Positions 26,146 to 35,946 of a stretch of 64,000 nt of DNA are shown in pieces. How positions within the stretch are numbered: the first letter of the stretch is position 1; each line of letters opens with the position of its first letter. This DNA is from Bacillota bacterium (GTDB lineage Bacteria; Bacillota_A; Clostridia; Lachnospirales; Lachnospiraceae), in assembly GCA_023443625.1 (NCBI GenBank), contig JAEZTQ010000046.1, positions 28,280-92,279 on the forward strand. Reading direction: 5' to 3'. A program made the position numbers and the translations under genes. Below the pieces are notes generated by a model that was not told the DNA's origin, did no database searches, and saw only the letters and a list, made by a program, of their open reading frames with translations.

Positions 26146-27456
26146 TTAATCACCTACACCACAAGCTGCTGGATTATCAACTTCCCTATGCTCTTTAGAA
26201 AATTCAGGATCACGGATACGGCCAACAATAATGATTGCTACGATAAACATAGTAAATGTAAACACAAATGGCAAGCGGCGGTCAATACTTGATAACCATC
26301 CAGCAAAGTAGCCAAAGGGTGAGGCAAAAGCAATGGTGAAGGACATAATCAATGCATTAATACGAGCCCGCTCCTTCGGATTAATGTTTAGCTGGAGCAA
26401 GGCATCTTTACGAGGTACTACAAGGGCATTGGCTACTGCCACAACAAGGACATAAATGATAACAGACAAAATACTACCAACGGGAGACAGTATCAGAAGA
26501 ATGGAGCACGCAGCATACAATACCAGACCGATCCACATAGGTATACGGAATTTCACAGTTTCCAAGCGGTGCTGTATTCCAATCATAAAAATCAACATCA
26601 CAGCCGCATTCAAAATAGGAAAAAAAGCCAGATAACTATCTGCTATACCTAATCTTTGTGTTACATACAAACTAAAAAAGTTGGTACTAACAAGATTCGT
26701 TATATGTAATATCACAGAGACAATTACCACTTTCATAATCTCTTTATTCATTAGTACTTTGGGTATCAGATTCTTGTATTCATATAACATCTGTAAAACA
26801 GGAGTATCTTTCGTCTCGGTCATACGAATCTTTCCTTGCCGGGTTTCATCACAATGTCGAATAGTAATAACCACCTTAATCAGCATATTCACAGCAAAAA
26901 CAAAATATAAGACACGGACTACGGGAACTACTGTAAAGGTACTAATCAACAGTCCAGAAATTGGTGCAAAAAAGATTGCAACTAGACCGCCTATGTTCAC
27001 CCAAGTATATATTCCTAATAAATCCTTGGGATCTGCATCTTCAATCAATAAGCAAAACCATGCCGTCTGGTTAATCTGCTCAAAACTGTTAAATAAAACC
27101 GCTATTAAAAAGAGCCAAAAGTTATCCGAAATGGCCCATATCAAACAAGCAACACCCCAGCCAAAGAAATCACCCATCATGGTTGTAAATTTACGCCCCA
27201 ACTTATCGGTGATTATACCACCAAAGAAGGAAAAAAACACCTGAACAACCATAGCAACCGATAGAATCAGTCCAATCTGAACGTCCGTTATTCCCTGGGT
27301 GTACATATATAGTGCGGCAAAAGGTGCGATTAAGTTATATGGAATACCCCAAAGAGGCTCCATCAAAATTAAAGTTCTTGGATTTCCTTTGTTATGTTTT
27401 AGTAATTCAATTAGTGGGTGCTTCCGCAGAGTTTTTGTTTTTTGTACTTTATTCAT
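26146..27456 (-). CDS. MFS transporter
   Basis: 436 aa with twelve predicted membrane helices. The loop-2 signature FGGIITDKLGRKFTT (near 75-90) is the MFS GxxxDRxGRR motif. It belongs to a family of Firmicute MFS proteins of unknown substrate. It is convergent with the GntR gene and could share its regulon, but no matching operator was found before it. Substrate unknown. Confidence 0.85.
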   Translation of the reverse strand: MNKVQKTKTLRKHPLIELLKHNKGNPRTLILMEPLWGIPYNLIAPFAALYMYTQGITDVQIGLILSVAMVVQVFFSFFGGIITDKLGRKFTTMMGDFFGWGVACLIWAISDNFWLFLIAVLFNSFEQINQTAWFCLLIEDADPKDLLGIYTWVNIGGLVAIFFAPISGLLISTFTVVPVVRVLYFVFAVNMLIKVVITIRHCDETRQGKIRMTETKDTPVLQMLYEYKNLIPKVLMNKEIMKVVIVSVILHITNLVSTNFFSLYVTQRLGIADSYLAFFPILNAAVMLIFMIGIQHRLETVKFRIPMWIGLVLYAACSILLILSPVGSILSVIIYVLVVAVANALVVPRKDALLQLNINPKERARINALIMSFTIAFASPFGYFAGWLSSIDRRLPFVFTFTMFIVAIIIVGRIRDPEFSKEHREVDNPAACGVGD

Positions 27457-27604
27457 TGGGTTCTCTCTTCTACGACCGCTTCTGTATTCATGACTGTCAG
27501 TTAATACTTCTGCTATTTATTATATTTTATCACGGCTATAGGACGCCAGATGTTTTAATTATAACATAAAAAAAATTTTAATCCACTTACTTTTCGAGTT
27601 AATT

Positions 27605-27639
27605 AATAAAAAAAGCAACCAGCGTTTATCACTGATTGC
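27605..27639 (-). terminator. recA terminator
   Basis: GCAATCAG/CTGGTTGC with TTTTTTTATT on the minus strand, 15 bp after the recA stop. Confidence 0.8.
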
Positions 27640-27654
27640 CCATTCACTACAAAT

Positions 27655-28704
27655 CTATTCTTCTATATTATTATCCATCAACTTTCCTTCTAAAATGATT
27701 GGATCCTTTGTCTGAAGATGATAGAATTCTCTTATTTCTTTTTCTATCTGTTCCAGAATATCTTTATGTTCCAACAGGCAGCTTTTGGTTGCTTCTCTAC
27801 CCTGTGCAATTTTATTCCCTTTATATGAATACCAGGATCCACTCTTATTCACAATATTAGTATCCGCTGCCAGGTCAAGGATATCTCCTTCTCTTGATAT
27901 TCCTGTTCCAAACATAATATCGAACATTGCTTCCTTAAAAGGCGGTGCAATTTTATTCTTTACCACCTTCACTCTTGTTCTATTTCCAACACGATCTCCA
28001 CCATTCTTTATTGTTTCAATTCTTCTCACATCAAGGCGGACAGAGGAATAGAATTTCAATGCTCGCCCGCCTGTTGTCACTTCCGGGTTCCCAAACATAA
28101 TCCCAATTTTTTCTCGTAATTGATTAATAAATATAACGATACATTTTGACTTACTAACTACAGGAGTCAGCTTTCTAAGTGCCTGTGACATAAGCCTAGC
28201 CTGCAGTCCTATATGACTGTCACCCATCTCGCCATCAATCTCTGCTTTAGGCACTAAAGCAGCTACAGAATCAATAACCACAATATCAATTGCACCTGAT
28301 CGAACCATCATTTCAGCAATCTCAAGTGCCTGCTCCCCATTATCAGGTTGAGAGATATATAACTCATTAATATCTATTCCAATGCCACTAGCATATTTTG
28401 GATCCAAAGCATGTTCTGCATCTATAAATGCCGCAATACCACCTCTTTTTTGTATCTCGGCAACCATATGTAAGGAAAGCGTTGTTTTTCCACTTGATTC
28501 AGGCCCATAGATTTCTACAACTCTTCCTTTTGGTATACCACCCAATCCTAGAGCAATATCAAGACTTAGTGAACCTGTTGGAACAACTTCTACCTCACCA
28601 AAGGCACCCGCATCCCCATACCGCAAGACTGAACCTCTTCCAAAATCCTTTTCTATTTTTGATATTGCAGCTTCCAGAGCTCTTTTTTTATTTTCATTAA
28701 TCAT
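27655..28704 (-). CDS. recA: recombinase RecA
   Basis: 349 aa, complete. Walker [10 protein letters not shown] near 66, Walker [10 protein letters not shown] near 140, loop L1 and the L2 region around [26 protein letters not shown], which is near-invariant in RecA. Cytoplasmic DNA strand exchange and LexA co-protease. Monocistronic; no Cheo-type LexA box was recognised in the upstream gap. Confidence 0.97.
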   Translation of the reverse strand: MINENKKRALEAAISKIEKDFGRGSVLRYGDAGAFGEVEVVPTGSLSLDIALGLGGIPKGRVVEIYGPESSGKTTLSLHMVAEIQKRGGIAAFIDAEHALDPKYASGIGIDINELYISQPDNGEQALEIAEMMVRSGAIDIVVIDSVAALVPKAEIDGEMGDSHIGLQARLMSQALRKLTPVVSKSKCIVIFINQLREKIGIMFGNPEVTTGGRALKFYSSVRLDVRRIETIKNGGDRVGNRTRVKVVKNKIAPPFKEAMFDIMFGTGISREGDILDLAADTNIVNKSGSWYSYKGNKIAQGREATKSCLLEHKDILEQIEKEIREFYHLQTKDPIILEGKLMDNNIEE

Positions 28705-28832
28705 ACTTATCTCCTTTGCCTTTCTTATAATTCAGTATGTGTAAGCGACAGATCCCTTTGTTATCAAAAACAATTTAATCACCTACTTGATACATATCTA
28801 CATCTCCTATTCTAAAGTCTTTAAAAGCTTAC

Positions 28833-28871
28833 AAAAATACCAGAAGATCTAAGTTACTCTTCTGGTATTTT
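28833..28871. terminator. hairpin terminator upstream of recA
   Basis: AAAATACCAGAAG/CTTCTGGTATTTT is a 13-bp stem. On the minus strand it ends the small gene at 28887-29102. Confidence 0.75.
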
Positions 28872-28886
28872 CGCAAACGACAATGT

Positions 28887-29102
28887 TTAAATATAACCAT
28901 CCGTCTTATAGGAAGTGTACTGTTTTCTTATTTTTAATACAATAGAACCATCCGCTTCCTTTTTTTGCTCCTCAATAGTATATTTCGTTTTTTGATTGTC
29001 AAGCTTACTAATATACATTTTCAAATCTTGTTCTGGATTTGCATCATTCATTGTATCAAATTTCATAGTTTGAAGTAAACAAGCACTCGTAATTCTTCTC
29101 AT
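28887..29102 (-). CDS. 71-aa hypothetical protein
   Basis: The protein begins MRRITSACLLQTMKFD, and the rest is charged with beta-strand-like GSIVLKIRKQYTSYK at the end. TTAGGAGGG nine bases before the ATG and a terminator 15 bp after the stop support a real single gene. The family is not recognised. No signal peptide or membrane segment. Function unknown. Confidence 0.6.
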   Translation of the reverse strand: MRRITSACLLQTMKFDTMNDANPEQDLKMYISKLDNQKTKYTIEEQKKEADGSIVLKIRKQYTSYKTDGYI

Positions 29103-29332
29103 TGAGTTACCCTCCTAATCTTTTATTAATTATATTTTATCACTTCAAAACTTTTTATGTCAGGACTTTTTTGCAAAAAATTATCTTTTAGTACAAATCA
29201 CCATTAAATAACCATATGCTTTTTGTGCATTTTTCACATATATTTCACTAAAATATAATTATAATAGCTAAGCTTGTTTCCTATCACGTCCGTCCCTTTT
29301 AGTTCCATGTTAACTACTTGCGAAAAGGAAAG
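29103..29332. other. AT-rich intergenic gap
   Basis: I see no ORF, RNA gene or clear repeat. It contains promoter-like AT tracts for the small gene at 28887-29102. Confidence 0.5.
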
Positions 29333-29376
29333 CACAAAAAAACACCCCAAATATGTCCCTAAAAACATATCGAGGG
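29333..29376 (-). terminator. terminator after the CDGSH gene
   Basis: On the minus strand CCCTCGATATGT pairs imperfectly with ACATATTTGGGG, followed by TGTTTTTTTG. Confidence 0.65.
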
Positions 29377-29433
29377 TATAAGTCGAGTTGACAGATTTAC
29401 TAATTAATTAACATGTCCTCTCCAACAATATTA

Positions 29434-29628
29434 TTATGCTCGAACTTCACTCTCAAATTTCCCCTGATGAGAACCATCACAATGTGGTTTATTTTGTGAT
29501 AAGCCACACCTGCACAAATGAAGCTCTTCGGAAACTCCCATGGTTTCACCCTTGCCATCGAGTAACTCACTTTCTCCTTTAATAACAATTGGAGCATGAT
29601 CAAGTATTTGAACTTTTACCTTTGCCAT
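29434..29628 (-). CDS. CDGSH iron-sulfur domain protein
   Basis: 64 aa. The [2Fe-2S] motif Cys-x-Cys-x(n)-Pro-x-Cys-Asp-Gly-Ser-His is LCRCGLSQNKPHCDGSH (about 38-54); the 3Cys-1His set is complete. Short bacterial members like this are soluble redox or Fe-S transfer proteins. It precedes the acyl/sugar cluster in coordinates but has its own terminator. The ATG follows AGGAGGAAT. Confidence 0.9.
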   Translation of the reverse strand: MAKVKVQILDHAPIVIKGESELLDGKGETMGVSEELHLCRCGLSQNKPHCDGSHQGKFESEVRA

Positions 29629-29810
29629 CTAATTATTCCTCCTGAAAGCTTATCATATGTTACATCACAATACAGTGGTTGAACATTTCTAATATATTGT
29701 ATGTAAAAACCTATGATTTATACTTAAAAATTTAAGAAAGAACCTTGATTCCATATCTACTGTATTATAATTTCTGGCTTTGGTATCCTTTATGCGTTTT
29801 AATTCCTTAT

Positions 29811-30482
29811 CTATTTTTTCAAAAATTGAGATGTTTCTTTTAAAAGAAACATCTCACCATGACCTGGAAATACCCTGATATTGGATGGTAATGTCTTGTA
29901 GTAGGCCAAAGTACTATTTTGATATTCTTCCTTGCTTCCACCAAGCATCTTAGTTATGATAGGTTTCCCATATAAAAAAGCATCTCCTGAAAATATCATT
30001 TTATCTATAAAACAGATGGAAATACTTCCTTTTGAATGACCTGTCGTTTCTTTTAAAAGAATCGTACATTCTTCCCATTGCATTTCATACTGTAATTGAA
30101 AGGTCTTGTCTGCTTGTGCCTCTTCAAACTGTGGAACATCTCTTTTCTCCCTTCCTATAAAACTCATATGGATGGGATAAGTGCGATTTAATAGTTTTTG
30201 AACATTCTTTAATCCCTTGTGGCATATCTCTGAAGCAAAGATAGTTCCCCCAATATTCTTTTTTACTAGACTAAGTCCCGCAACATGATCATAATGTTCA
30301 TGAGTTAAGAAGATATATTCATTGGTTAACTGTTGCTCTATTACAAATCTCTTAATCTGATGATAATCATTTGGATCTATAATGATTGATTTCTTCGTGA
30401 TTGGATTATAGGTAATATAGCAGTTGCTTTCATAATCCGTTCCCACGATTTGTTTAACCAGAATCTGTTGTTTCTTTATCAT
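29811..30482 (-). CDS. metallo-beta-lactamase-fold hydrolase, glyoxalase II-like
   Basis: 223 aa. Metal motif THEHYDHVAG near 58-67, a second His in TTGHSKGS near 145, Asp in FSGDAFLYG near 168 and His in FPGHGE near 205: a full dinuclear zinc site. Such enzymes cleave thioesters (hydroxyacyl-glutathione hydrolase type) and similar bonds. It is the last gene of the pse/lux-like operon, 15 bp after the acyl carrier protein, so it may release acyl groups from the carrier or CoA. That role is inference. Confidence 0.85.
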   Translation of the reverse strand: MIKKQQILVKQIVGTDYESNCYITYNPITKKSIIIDPNDYHQIKRFVIEQQLTNEYIFLTHEHYDHVAGLSLVKKNIGGTIFASEICHKGLKNVQKLLNRTYPIHMSFIGREKRDVPQFEEAQADKTFQLQYEMQWEECTILLKETTGHSKGSISICFIDKMIFSGDAFLYGKPIITKMLGGSKEEYQNSTLAYYKTLPSNIRVFPGHGEMFLLKETSQFLKK

Positions 30483-30497
30483 CTCTTGTACTAACCC

Positions 30498-30740
30498 CTA
30501 TGCTTCAACATCTACATCATATTTTTTGAGAATTTCAATACCTGTCTCAAAGGAACTAAAGTCTATTATATCATCCGTCTCCATCATAATTCCAAAGGCC
30601 TCTTCAATGGTTGCAATAAGTGTCATATGCCCAACGGAATCCCAATTATCTATTGCCTGATAGGTTAATCCCTTTACCTGCTCTGCTTCAATTTCTAGTG
30701 CTTCAACAAAGGTATTTGTATATTTTTCCATTTTTGTCAT
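30498..30740 (-). CDS. stand-alone acyl carrier protein
   Basis: 80 aa, acidic, four-helix ACP pattern. The phosphopantetheine-bearing Ser is in WDSVGHMTL (about 34) where fatty-acid ACPs have DSL. This variant resembles carrier proteins of specialised pathways rather than FabD/FabF clusters. AGGAGAAAG precedes the ATG. It lies directly after the ThDP enzyme and before the hydrolase, so it likely carries the acyl unit made by the cluster. Confidence 0.88.
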   Translation of the reverse strand: MTKMEKYTNTFVEALEIEAEQVKGLTYQAIDNWDSVGHMTLIATIEEAFGIMMETDDIIDFSSFETGIEILKKYDVDVEA

Positions 30741-30778
30741 TGTACTTTCTCCTATACAATCTTTTTTCTTTTATGTTT

Positions 30779-32569
30779 TTATTGATCTATTGGCTTTACT
30801 ATCATTTCATTCAAAAATACTTTTCTGTCTAACCAAGGGGATTGATCTTCTAATGGTCGATTAACATATCTTTTTTTACTATTAAATGTTGCCGACACAC
30901 CAATAAAAGGCTGCTCTTCTATACATATAACTTCACATATAACAGGTCCTTCCTGCATTAATAAGTTGTTTACTTTTTCCGGAAGATTGTCTGAACCTTC
31001 AATACGCATGTAAGGTATTTTAAATGCCCTACTCAAGAGCTCAAAGTCTGTAAAGCTAATACCTGAGGTAGAATCGCATCCTATTTCACGACCACGAAAA
31101 GCATTATTTTGTAGATGGCGTATAGAAGAATATCCATTATTATTCATGATACACACTTTAACGTTTCGCTGGGTATATGCTAAGGTTTCTAATTCCTGCA
31201 GATTCATCATAACAGAGCCATCTCCATTAATAGCAATAACCATTCCTTCACTGGCGTAGGATATTCCTATGGCTGCAGGTAATGCATACCCCATTTCTGC
31301 CTGACATCCTGACGTAATGGAACGTTGTCCCTTTTTTATATGGATAATAGGAGAGACTGTAAAAAATGCATTGCCGGCATCACTAACTACAGTGGCATTC
31401 GGTGGAAGCACTTGCGATAATGCTTCGGTAAAATAATACATATTAATTTTTTCACCCTGCTTATACTCTTCTATGCAAGTAGGAAAGCAATTTTTCCAAT
31501 GAAGACATTTTTTCGTCCATGTATCCCACTGTTTTGGAACAGACAATTCATTCATTGCTTCAAAAAACTTCTTCGCATCTGCATGAATAAAGTAATCAAT
31601 GGTTACTGTGTTTTTGGAATGCTCAATTTCATCAATATCAATTACCATGATTTTTGCTTCACGGGCAAATTTATGGTATTCATAACCTGTTGTATCAATG
31701 CTAAGCCTGCACCCAATGCAAAGGATTAGATCAGAATTTTGCAGTGCAAAATTGCCTGCTCTGGAAGCCCCTAGCATTCCTACCATTCCAATAGAAAGGT
31801 CCTTATCTGTTTCTATCAAATCATGTCCAAGTCTTGAATAGGTTACTGGAATTTGATATTTTTCTACAAATTCTTCAAATACATCAATTGCACCAGCCAA
31901 ACGTATGCCGTTCCCAGCCAGAACAACTGGTCTCTCCGCAGCTTTCAATGCCTCCAGAATTTTTACTCTGTCATCATCATCCATTTCCGTGCAAATTCTA
32001 CTTCTTTCTGGTTCAAATTGCTCTTGTGTATCTGGATCAATCATGGAGTTTTGAATATCCAAGGGTACATCAATCCAAGAAGGTCCTTTTCTTCCTTCCT
32101 TTGCCATATAAATTGCTTTTCCTACTTCATAAACCACCTGTTCTGGATTATTTAACATAACCGAATATTTGGTAATATGCTCTGTTAAAGCTACAATATC
32201 AGCTTCTTGTCGTCCCATTTGTCTAAGTGGTACCGAAGAATTACGTACCGTCTGATTCCTATTTGCCTGCCCTGAAATAAATATACAAGGTACGCTATCC
32301 TGCCATGCATCAAGTAATGGTGTAATGGCATTGGTTCCACCACATCCAGTAGTAACAACACACGCTCCTAATTCATTGTTGTATTTTGCGTAACTAATGG
32401 CGGCCATTCCTGCTGCCTGCTCATGATGAACAGAAATAGCTTCTATCTCCGCATTTCTTGCTAAGCCATCGGTTAAAAACATGCAGCCGGTTCCTGGAAC
32501 AAAAAACACATGCTTTGCACCAGCTTTGTAAATTTCAGCTATTAAATAGTCCACAACTCTCATTCTCAT
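30779..32569 (-). CDS. thiamine-diphosphate enzyme, acetolactate synthase-like
   Basis: 596 aa, three-domain ThDP enzyme (PYR 1-170, central 190-330, PP 370-560). The catalytic Glu is in HHEQAAGMAA near 50; the ThDP/Mg motif is NGDGSVMMN followed by NNN near 455-490. It is like ilvB/decarboxylase proteins but lies outside valine synthesis and has no regulatory subunit. It could decarboxylate a 2-keto acid made by the adjacent aldolase, or ligate aldehydes. The ATG has GGAGGATG upstream, four bases after the aldolase stop. Confidence 0.88.
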   Translation of the reverse strand: MRMRVVDYLIAEIYKAGAKHVFFVPGTGCMFLTDGLARNAEIEAISVHHEQAAGMAAISYAKYNNELGACVVTTGCGGTNAITPLLDAWQDSVPCIFISGQANRNQTVRNSSVPLRQMGRQEADIVALTEHITKYSVMLNNPEQVVYEVGKAIYMAKEGRKGPSWIDVPLDIQNSMIDPDTQEQFEPERSRICTEMDDDDRVKILEALKAAERPVVLAGNGIRLAGAIDVFEEFVEKYQIPVTYSRLGHDLIETDKDLSIGMVGMLGASRAGNFALQNSDLILCIGCRLSIDTTGYEYHKFAREAKIMVIDIDEIEHSKNTVTIDYFIHADAKKFFEAMNELSVPKQWDTWTKKCLHWKNCFPTCIEEYKQGEKINMYYFTEALSQVLPPNATVVSDAGNAFFTVSPIIHIKKGQRSITSGCQAEMGYALPAAIGISYASEGMVIAINGDGSVMMNLQELETLAYTQRNVKVCIMNNNGYSSIRHLQNNAFRGREIGCDSTSGISFTDFELLSRAFKIPYMRIEGSDNLPEKVNNLLMQEGPVICEVICIEEQPFIGVSATFNSKKRYVNRPLEDQSPWLDRKVFLNEMIVKPIDQ

Positions 32570-32572
32570 ATT

Positions 32573-33595
32573 TCATCCTCCTGCTTTTATACCCCTCAAA
32601 CCTTGTGCCACTTCTAATATTAAATCATCTTGCCCCGCTACTACTTTATGTTTTCCAAGTTCAATAAATATATCTCTGGAACTTAAATTATAGGTAGCTG
32701 CAACTTGTTCCACTCTATTTCGAAAGGTTGACACAACGCCTGCATATCCGCTGATAATACAGGTACCATCGATCCCATTCTGGTAATTTAAAAGGTGACG
32801 AATCACACTATTTTCCACATCTAATACTGGATATAATTTAACATTTGTATCGATATTTTCTTTCATTAGTAATGCCTGCAATGCCTCTAGCTGGCAATTC
32901 CCAGCTCCAGCTCCAAAGCCACCCACTGTCCCGTCAATGATAGACGCACCATTTGTTATAGCTGTATATGCATTGGATACAGCAAGACCAAGATTGTTAT
33001 GAGGGTGAAAGCCTATGTCAATATTTAATTTATCGTAGAGTGTGGTTACTATTCTTTTAACATCTTCTGGTGTTGACGCTCCTGCAGAATCCATTAAAAT
33101 GATACCATCTGCTCCATATTCCTGAATTAACTTAGTTTGTTCAAGGAGTTTTTCTGGAGATGATAAATGAATATTCATCAAAACACCATAGACTTCTTTT
33201 CCCACATCTGCCAAATATTCAATGTATTTTCTACTTGTATCTGCTTCTGTGCAATGAGATGCAATACAAAACAAGGAAACGCCTTCTAAAATTGCAGGCT
33301 CTATATGATCTGCAATTGTTCCAAATCCCACGGTTACAAAGGTTCCCAACTGGGTATGCTCTAAATTGTTTTTAGCCACCCTAAGCATTTCAAATTCATC
33401 CATGGCACATTGACCCATCTGTACAGAGGATGCCCCTAATCCGTTGCCATGTCCTACAATAACAGTGTGCATACCCGCCTTGTCAATACCTTGGCAATAT
33501 TTCTCAATATGAAGTGGTAATACCTGGTGATTTATAGCATGGGAACCATCTCGAAGTGTTGAATCAAAGAATCTGATTTTTTTCAAAATAAGCAC
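32573..33595 (-). CDS. 4-hydroxy-2-oxovalerate aldolase-like (DmpG/HMGL family)
   Basis: 340 aa. The opening DSTLRDGSHAINHQ is the DmpG/MhpE signature (Arg, Asp metal ligand, His), followed by GHGNGLGASS. Metal-binding His-x-His is FHPHNNLGLAVSNA near 195. DmpG condenses or cleaves 4-hydroxy-2-oxoacids into pyruvate and an aldehyde. Its start overlaps the dehydrogenase stop, as in dmpFG operons where the two proteins channel acetaldehyde. No ring-cleavage genes are present, so the synthetic direction is likely. Confidence 0.9.
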   Translation of the reverse strand: MLILKKIRFFDSTLRDGSHAINHQVLPLHIEKYCQGIDKAGMHTVIVGHGNGLGASSVQMGQCAMDEFEMLRVAKNNLEHTQLGTFVTVGFGTIADHIEPAILEGVSLFCIASHCTEADTSRKYIEYLADVGKEVYGVLMNIHLSSPEKLLEQTKLIQEYGADGIILMDSAGASTPEDVKRIVTTLYDKLNIDIGFHPHNNLGLAVSNAYTAITNGASIIDGTVGGFGAGAGNCQLEALQALLMKENIDTNVKLYPVLDVENSVIRHLLNYQNGIDGTCIISGYAGVVSTFRNRVEQVAATYNLSSRDIFIELGKHKVVAGQDDLILEVAQGLRGIKAGG

Positions 33596-34476
33596 CCTCC
33601 TTCATTCTCTAATAGATTACATGCATAATGTTCTGCCATTTCAATAGCGGCACAGGTTATTATGTCTAAGTTACCTGCATAAGCTGGAAGAAAATCGCCA
33701 GAACCTTCTACCTGTGCTGAAACCACTATGGTATGTTTATTCATTAAGGTTGGTTCTACTATAATTTGAAATCCAGGAACATAGCCTTTTATAATTGCTG
33801 CCATTTCATCCACTGATTGTTTTACTTTTTCAATATCTGGATTGTCTGCCGTTGCATATAAGGTGTTTTTCATAATAATCGGTGGTTCTGCTGGGTTTAA
33901 AACTATCATAGACTTTGCATTCTTTATCCCGGTAAACTCCATTAATGCCTGCCTTGTTGTAATGATGTAATCATCTATATTTGCACGTGTACCTGGCCCT
34001 GCAGATGCAGATGATATAGTAGATACAGTCTCAAGGTAAGTCGTTTGAGGACATGCCTGCACAAGGGCATAAGCAAGGGGAACCATAGACTGTCCTCCGC
34101 AGGTTACCATGTTTACATTATCTTCACCCATACACTCCTGCCAATTCAGGCATGGAACACATAATTTTCCAATTTTTGAAGGTGTTAAATCAATTGTATA
34201 TTTCCTTAGCTTTTTTAGCATTGCAGCTGCCGTTTTATGTGATTCCGATGTTGTTGCATCAAAAACAATTTCGTAGGCATCAGGATTCTCTATCAATGCC
34301 TGAATAGAATTACTTGCAACGGGAATGCCCATCCTTTGAGCTTCAAGTAAATTCTTAGATTCTTTATTTTTTCCGATAAATAAGGAACACTCTAAAACGC
34401 CAGAACGTCTAATCTTGTATAGTAAATTCATACCGATATTACCGGGTCCTATAATAGCACATCGTATTTTTCTCAT
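33583..34476 (-). CDS. acylating acetaldehyde dehydrogenase (DmpF/MhpF-like)
   Basis: 297 aa, standard length. Rossmann motif GPGNIGMNL at 10-18; catalytic Cys in NMVTCGGQSMVP near 128; C-terminal NEGG. It interconverts acetaldehyde and acetyl-CoA with NAD, and partners the DmpG-type aldolase downstream. In this context it probably reduces an acyl-CoA to aldehyde for the aldolase. Confidence 0.9.
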   Translation of the reverse strand: MRKIRCAIIGPGNIGMNLLYKIRRSGVLECSLFIGKNKESKNLLEAQRMGIPVASNSIQALIENPDAYEIVFDATTSESHKTAAAMLKKLRKYTIDLTPSKIGKLCVPCLNWQECMGEDNVNMVTCGGQSMVPLAYALVQACPQTTYLETVSTISSASAGPGTRANIDDYIITTRQALMEFTGIKNAKSMIVLNPAEPPIIMKNTLYATADNPDIEKVKQSVDEMAAIIKGYVPGFQIIVEPTLMNKHTIVVSAQVEGSGDFLPAYAGNLDIITCAAIEMAEHYACNLLENEGGCLF

Positions 34477-34496
34477 TCCTCATCTCCTGTATATTA

Positions 34497-35246
34497 TTAG
34501 TTGAGCATTCCACCATCAACCCTTATGGTTTGCCCTGTAATGTAAGTAGACATGTCAGAGCCTAAAAATAAGACTGCATCTGCAATTTCTCCTGGACTTG
34601 CTTTTCTTTGAAATATTAAATGCTTTAATGTTTTTTCTTCTAGCTCCTTGTTCATCTGACTTGCCATATCCGTATCCGTTAAGCCAGGTGCAACTGAGTT
34701 CACTCGAATATTATATGGACCTAGTTCAATAGCCAGGCGTTTTGTTGCACCTATGATTGCCGCCTTACTAGATACATATTGCAGCATTCCTGTATTTCCA
34801 TCCATCCCTGCACAAGAAGAAATATTAATAATACTGCCTTTTTTCTTTCTTATCATCAGCCTGGAAATATACTGGGTAAACTCCATTTGAGCAAAAAAAT
34901 TGACATCAAATTCTTCTCTTATTTCTTCCATTGTAGTCATTTGAAAAAGTTTGACCGAGCCTACCATGCCCAAGTTGTTAACTAGAATATCTATTTCTTT
35001 TTTTTGTTGCACAATAAAGTTAACTGCATTTTTCATGGCAGTAGAATCTTTTGCATCAAAATAAACTGGCGTGATTTTGACTCCATACTCTTCTTCCAAC
35101 TTTCTACACTTAAGTTCAAATTCGTCGGTTTTTACTCTGGCATGTGCAAAAATATCTGCACCGTTTTGTGCAAACTTTTTTAAAATTCCTTCACCGATAC
35201 CCCTGCTACATCCTGTAATGATTGCAACTTTATTATGTAAAAGCAT
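34497..35246 (-). CDS. short-chain dehydrogenase/reductase, FabG-like
   Basis: 249 aa from MLLHNKVA, chosen because AAGGGGAAG is just upstream; a longer start overlaps the acetyltransferase. Cofactor motif TGCSRGIGEG near 11, NNLG near 90, catalytic Ser in INISSCAG and YVSSKAA near 155-159. It is typical of 3-oxoacyl-ACP reductases. Within the cluster it may reduce a carbonyl on the carrier-bound unit or an aldehyde. Confidence 0.88.
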   Translation of the reverse strand: MLLHNKVAIITGCSRGIGEGILKKFAQNGADIFAHARVKTDEFELKCRKLEEEYGVKITPVYFDAKDSTAMKNAVNFIVQQKKEIDILVNNLGMVGSVKLFQMTTMEEIREEFDVNFFAQMEFTQYISRLMIRKKKGSIINISSCAGMDGNTGMLQYVSSKAAIIGATKRLAIELGPYNIRVNSVAPGLTDTDMASQMNKELEEKTLKHLIFQRKASPGEIADAVLFLGSDMSTYITGQTIRVDGGMLN

Positions 35247-35265
35247 ATCTTCCCCTTTCAAATTA

Positions 35266-35847
35266 CTACTCAAATTCTATTAGGTTATATTGGAGGGTTT
35301 TTCTTTTTTCTTCCCACTCTTCTTTTAAAATACCTCGGGTCACTACATCGAAATACTGTCCATTTTTGTAGATATGACTTCTAATAACACCCTCCCGTTT
35401 ACTGCCACATATATCAAGCAAACGATTAACTGCAACATTTTCAGCAAAAACCTCTTCGCATACTTTATTCATTCCAAGAACATCAAAGGCATAGTCGTAT
35501 AAATTCCATTGAATATCAATGGCCAGTCGCAGGGATCGCTTAGATTTCACTGCTATATATACACCTGTATGCAATCTCTTATGTTTTTCTTCTATATTCA
35601 CCAAACTTACAAATCCAGAAGGGACATTGTCAACCTCCAGTAACCAGTAAAACCCCATTCTCCCTTGGTCCAATTTCTTTTTTTCATCTTCTTGAATTCG
35701 TCTATACCATGCACGCTGACCTTCCATTGTTAATGTGGGGTCAGTATTCATGTATTTGGTTATTTCCGGCATCATACGCCAATGCATCAGTCTTTCTAAA
35801 TCATCATCCGTTATCTTTCTGCATCTTGCATTAATCTTATCCATCAC
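35266..35847 (-). CDS. pseH: GNAT N-acetyltransferase, PseH-like
   Basis: 193 aa GNAT protein. It starts with RKITDDDLERLMHWRM, like PseH, and contains MNKVCEEVFAENVAVNRLL, the acetyl-CoA side of this group. PseH acetylates the 4-amino group of the UDP-altrosamine intermediate of pseudaminic acid. The surrounding acyl-building genes raise the possibility that it takes a non-acetyl acyl donor. The ATG follows GAGGAT. Orthology is by context and motif. Confidence 0.75.
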   Translation of the reverse strand: MMDKINARCRKITDDDLERLMHWRMMPEITKYMNTDPTLTMEGQRAWYRRIQEDEKKKLDQGRMGFYWLLEVDNVPSGFVSLVNIEEKHKRLHTGVYIAVKSKRSLRLAIDIQWNLYDYAFDVLGMNKVCEEVFAENVAVNRLLDICGSKREGVIRSHIYKNGQYFDVVTRGILKEEWEEKRKTLQYNLIEFE

Positions 35848-35894
35848 ATTATCCTCTAATCTTAATTCATCTAAATTAATTTGTGTTATATAAT

Positions 35895-35927
35895 TCGTCT
35901 TATTTAATTCGTCTTATTTAATTCAGC
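35895..35927. repeat. 14-bp tandem duplication
   Basis: AATTCGTCTTATTT occurs twice in tandem plus a partial third AATTC, in the gap between the LuxC-like and PseH-like genes. Probably slippage. Confidence 0.6.
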
Positions 35928-35946
35928 TACTTTTTTTTATTTTAGC

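Noticed and set aside
29400..29603. 67-aa ORF overlapping the CDGSH gene
   Set aside because: Shadow frame; the other frame carries the complete CDGSH motif and a proper ribosome site.
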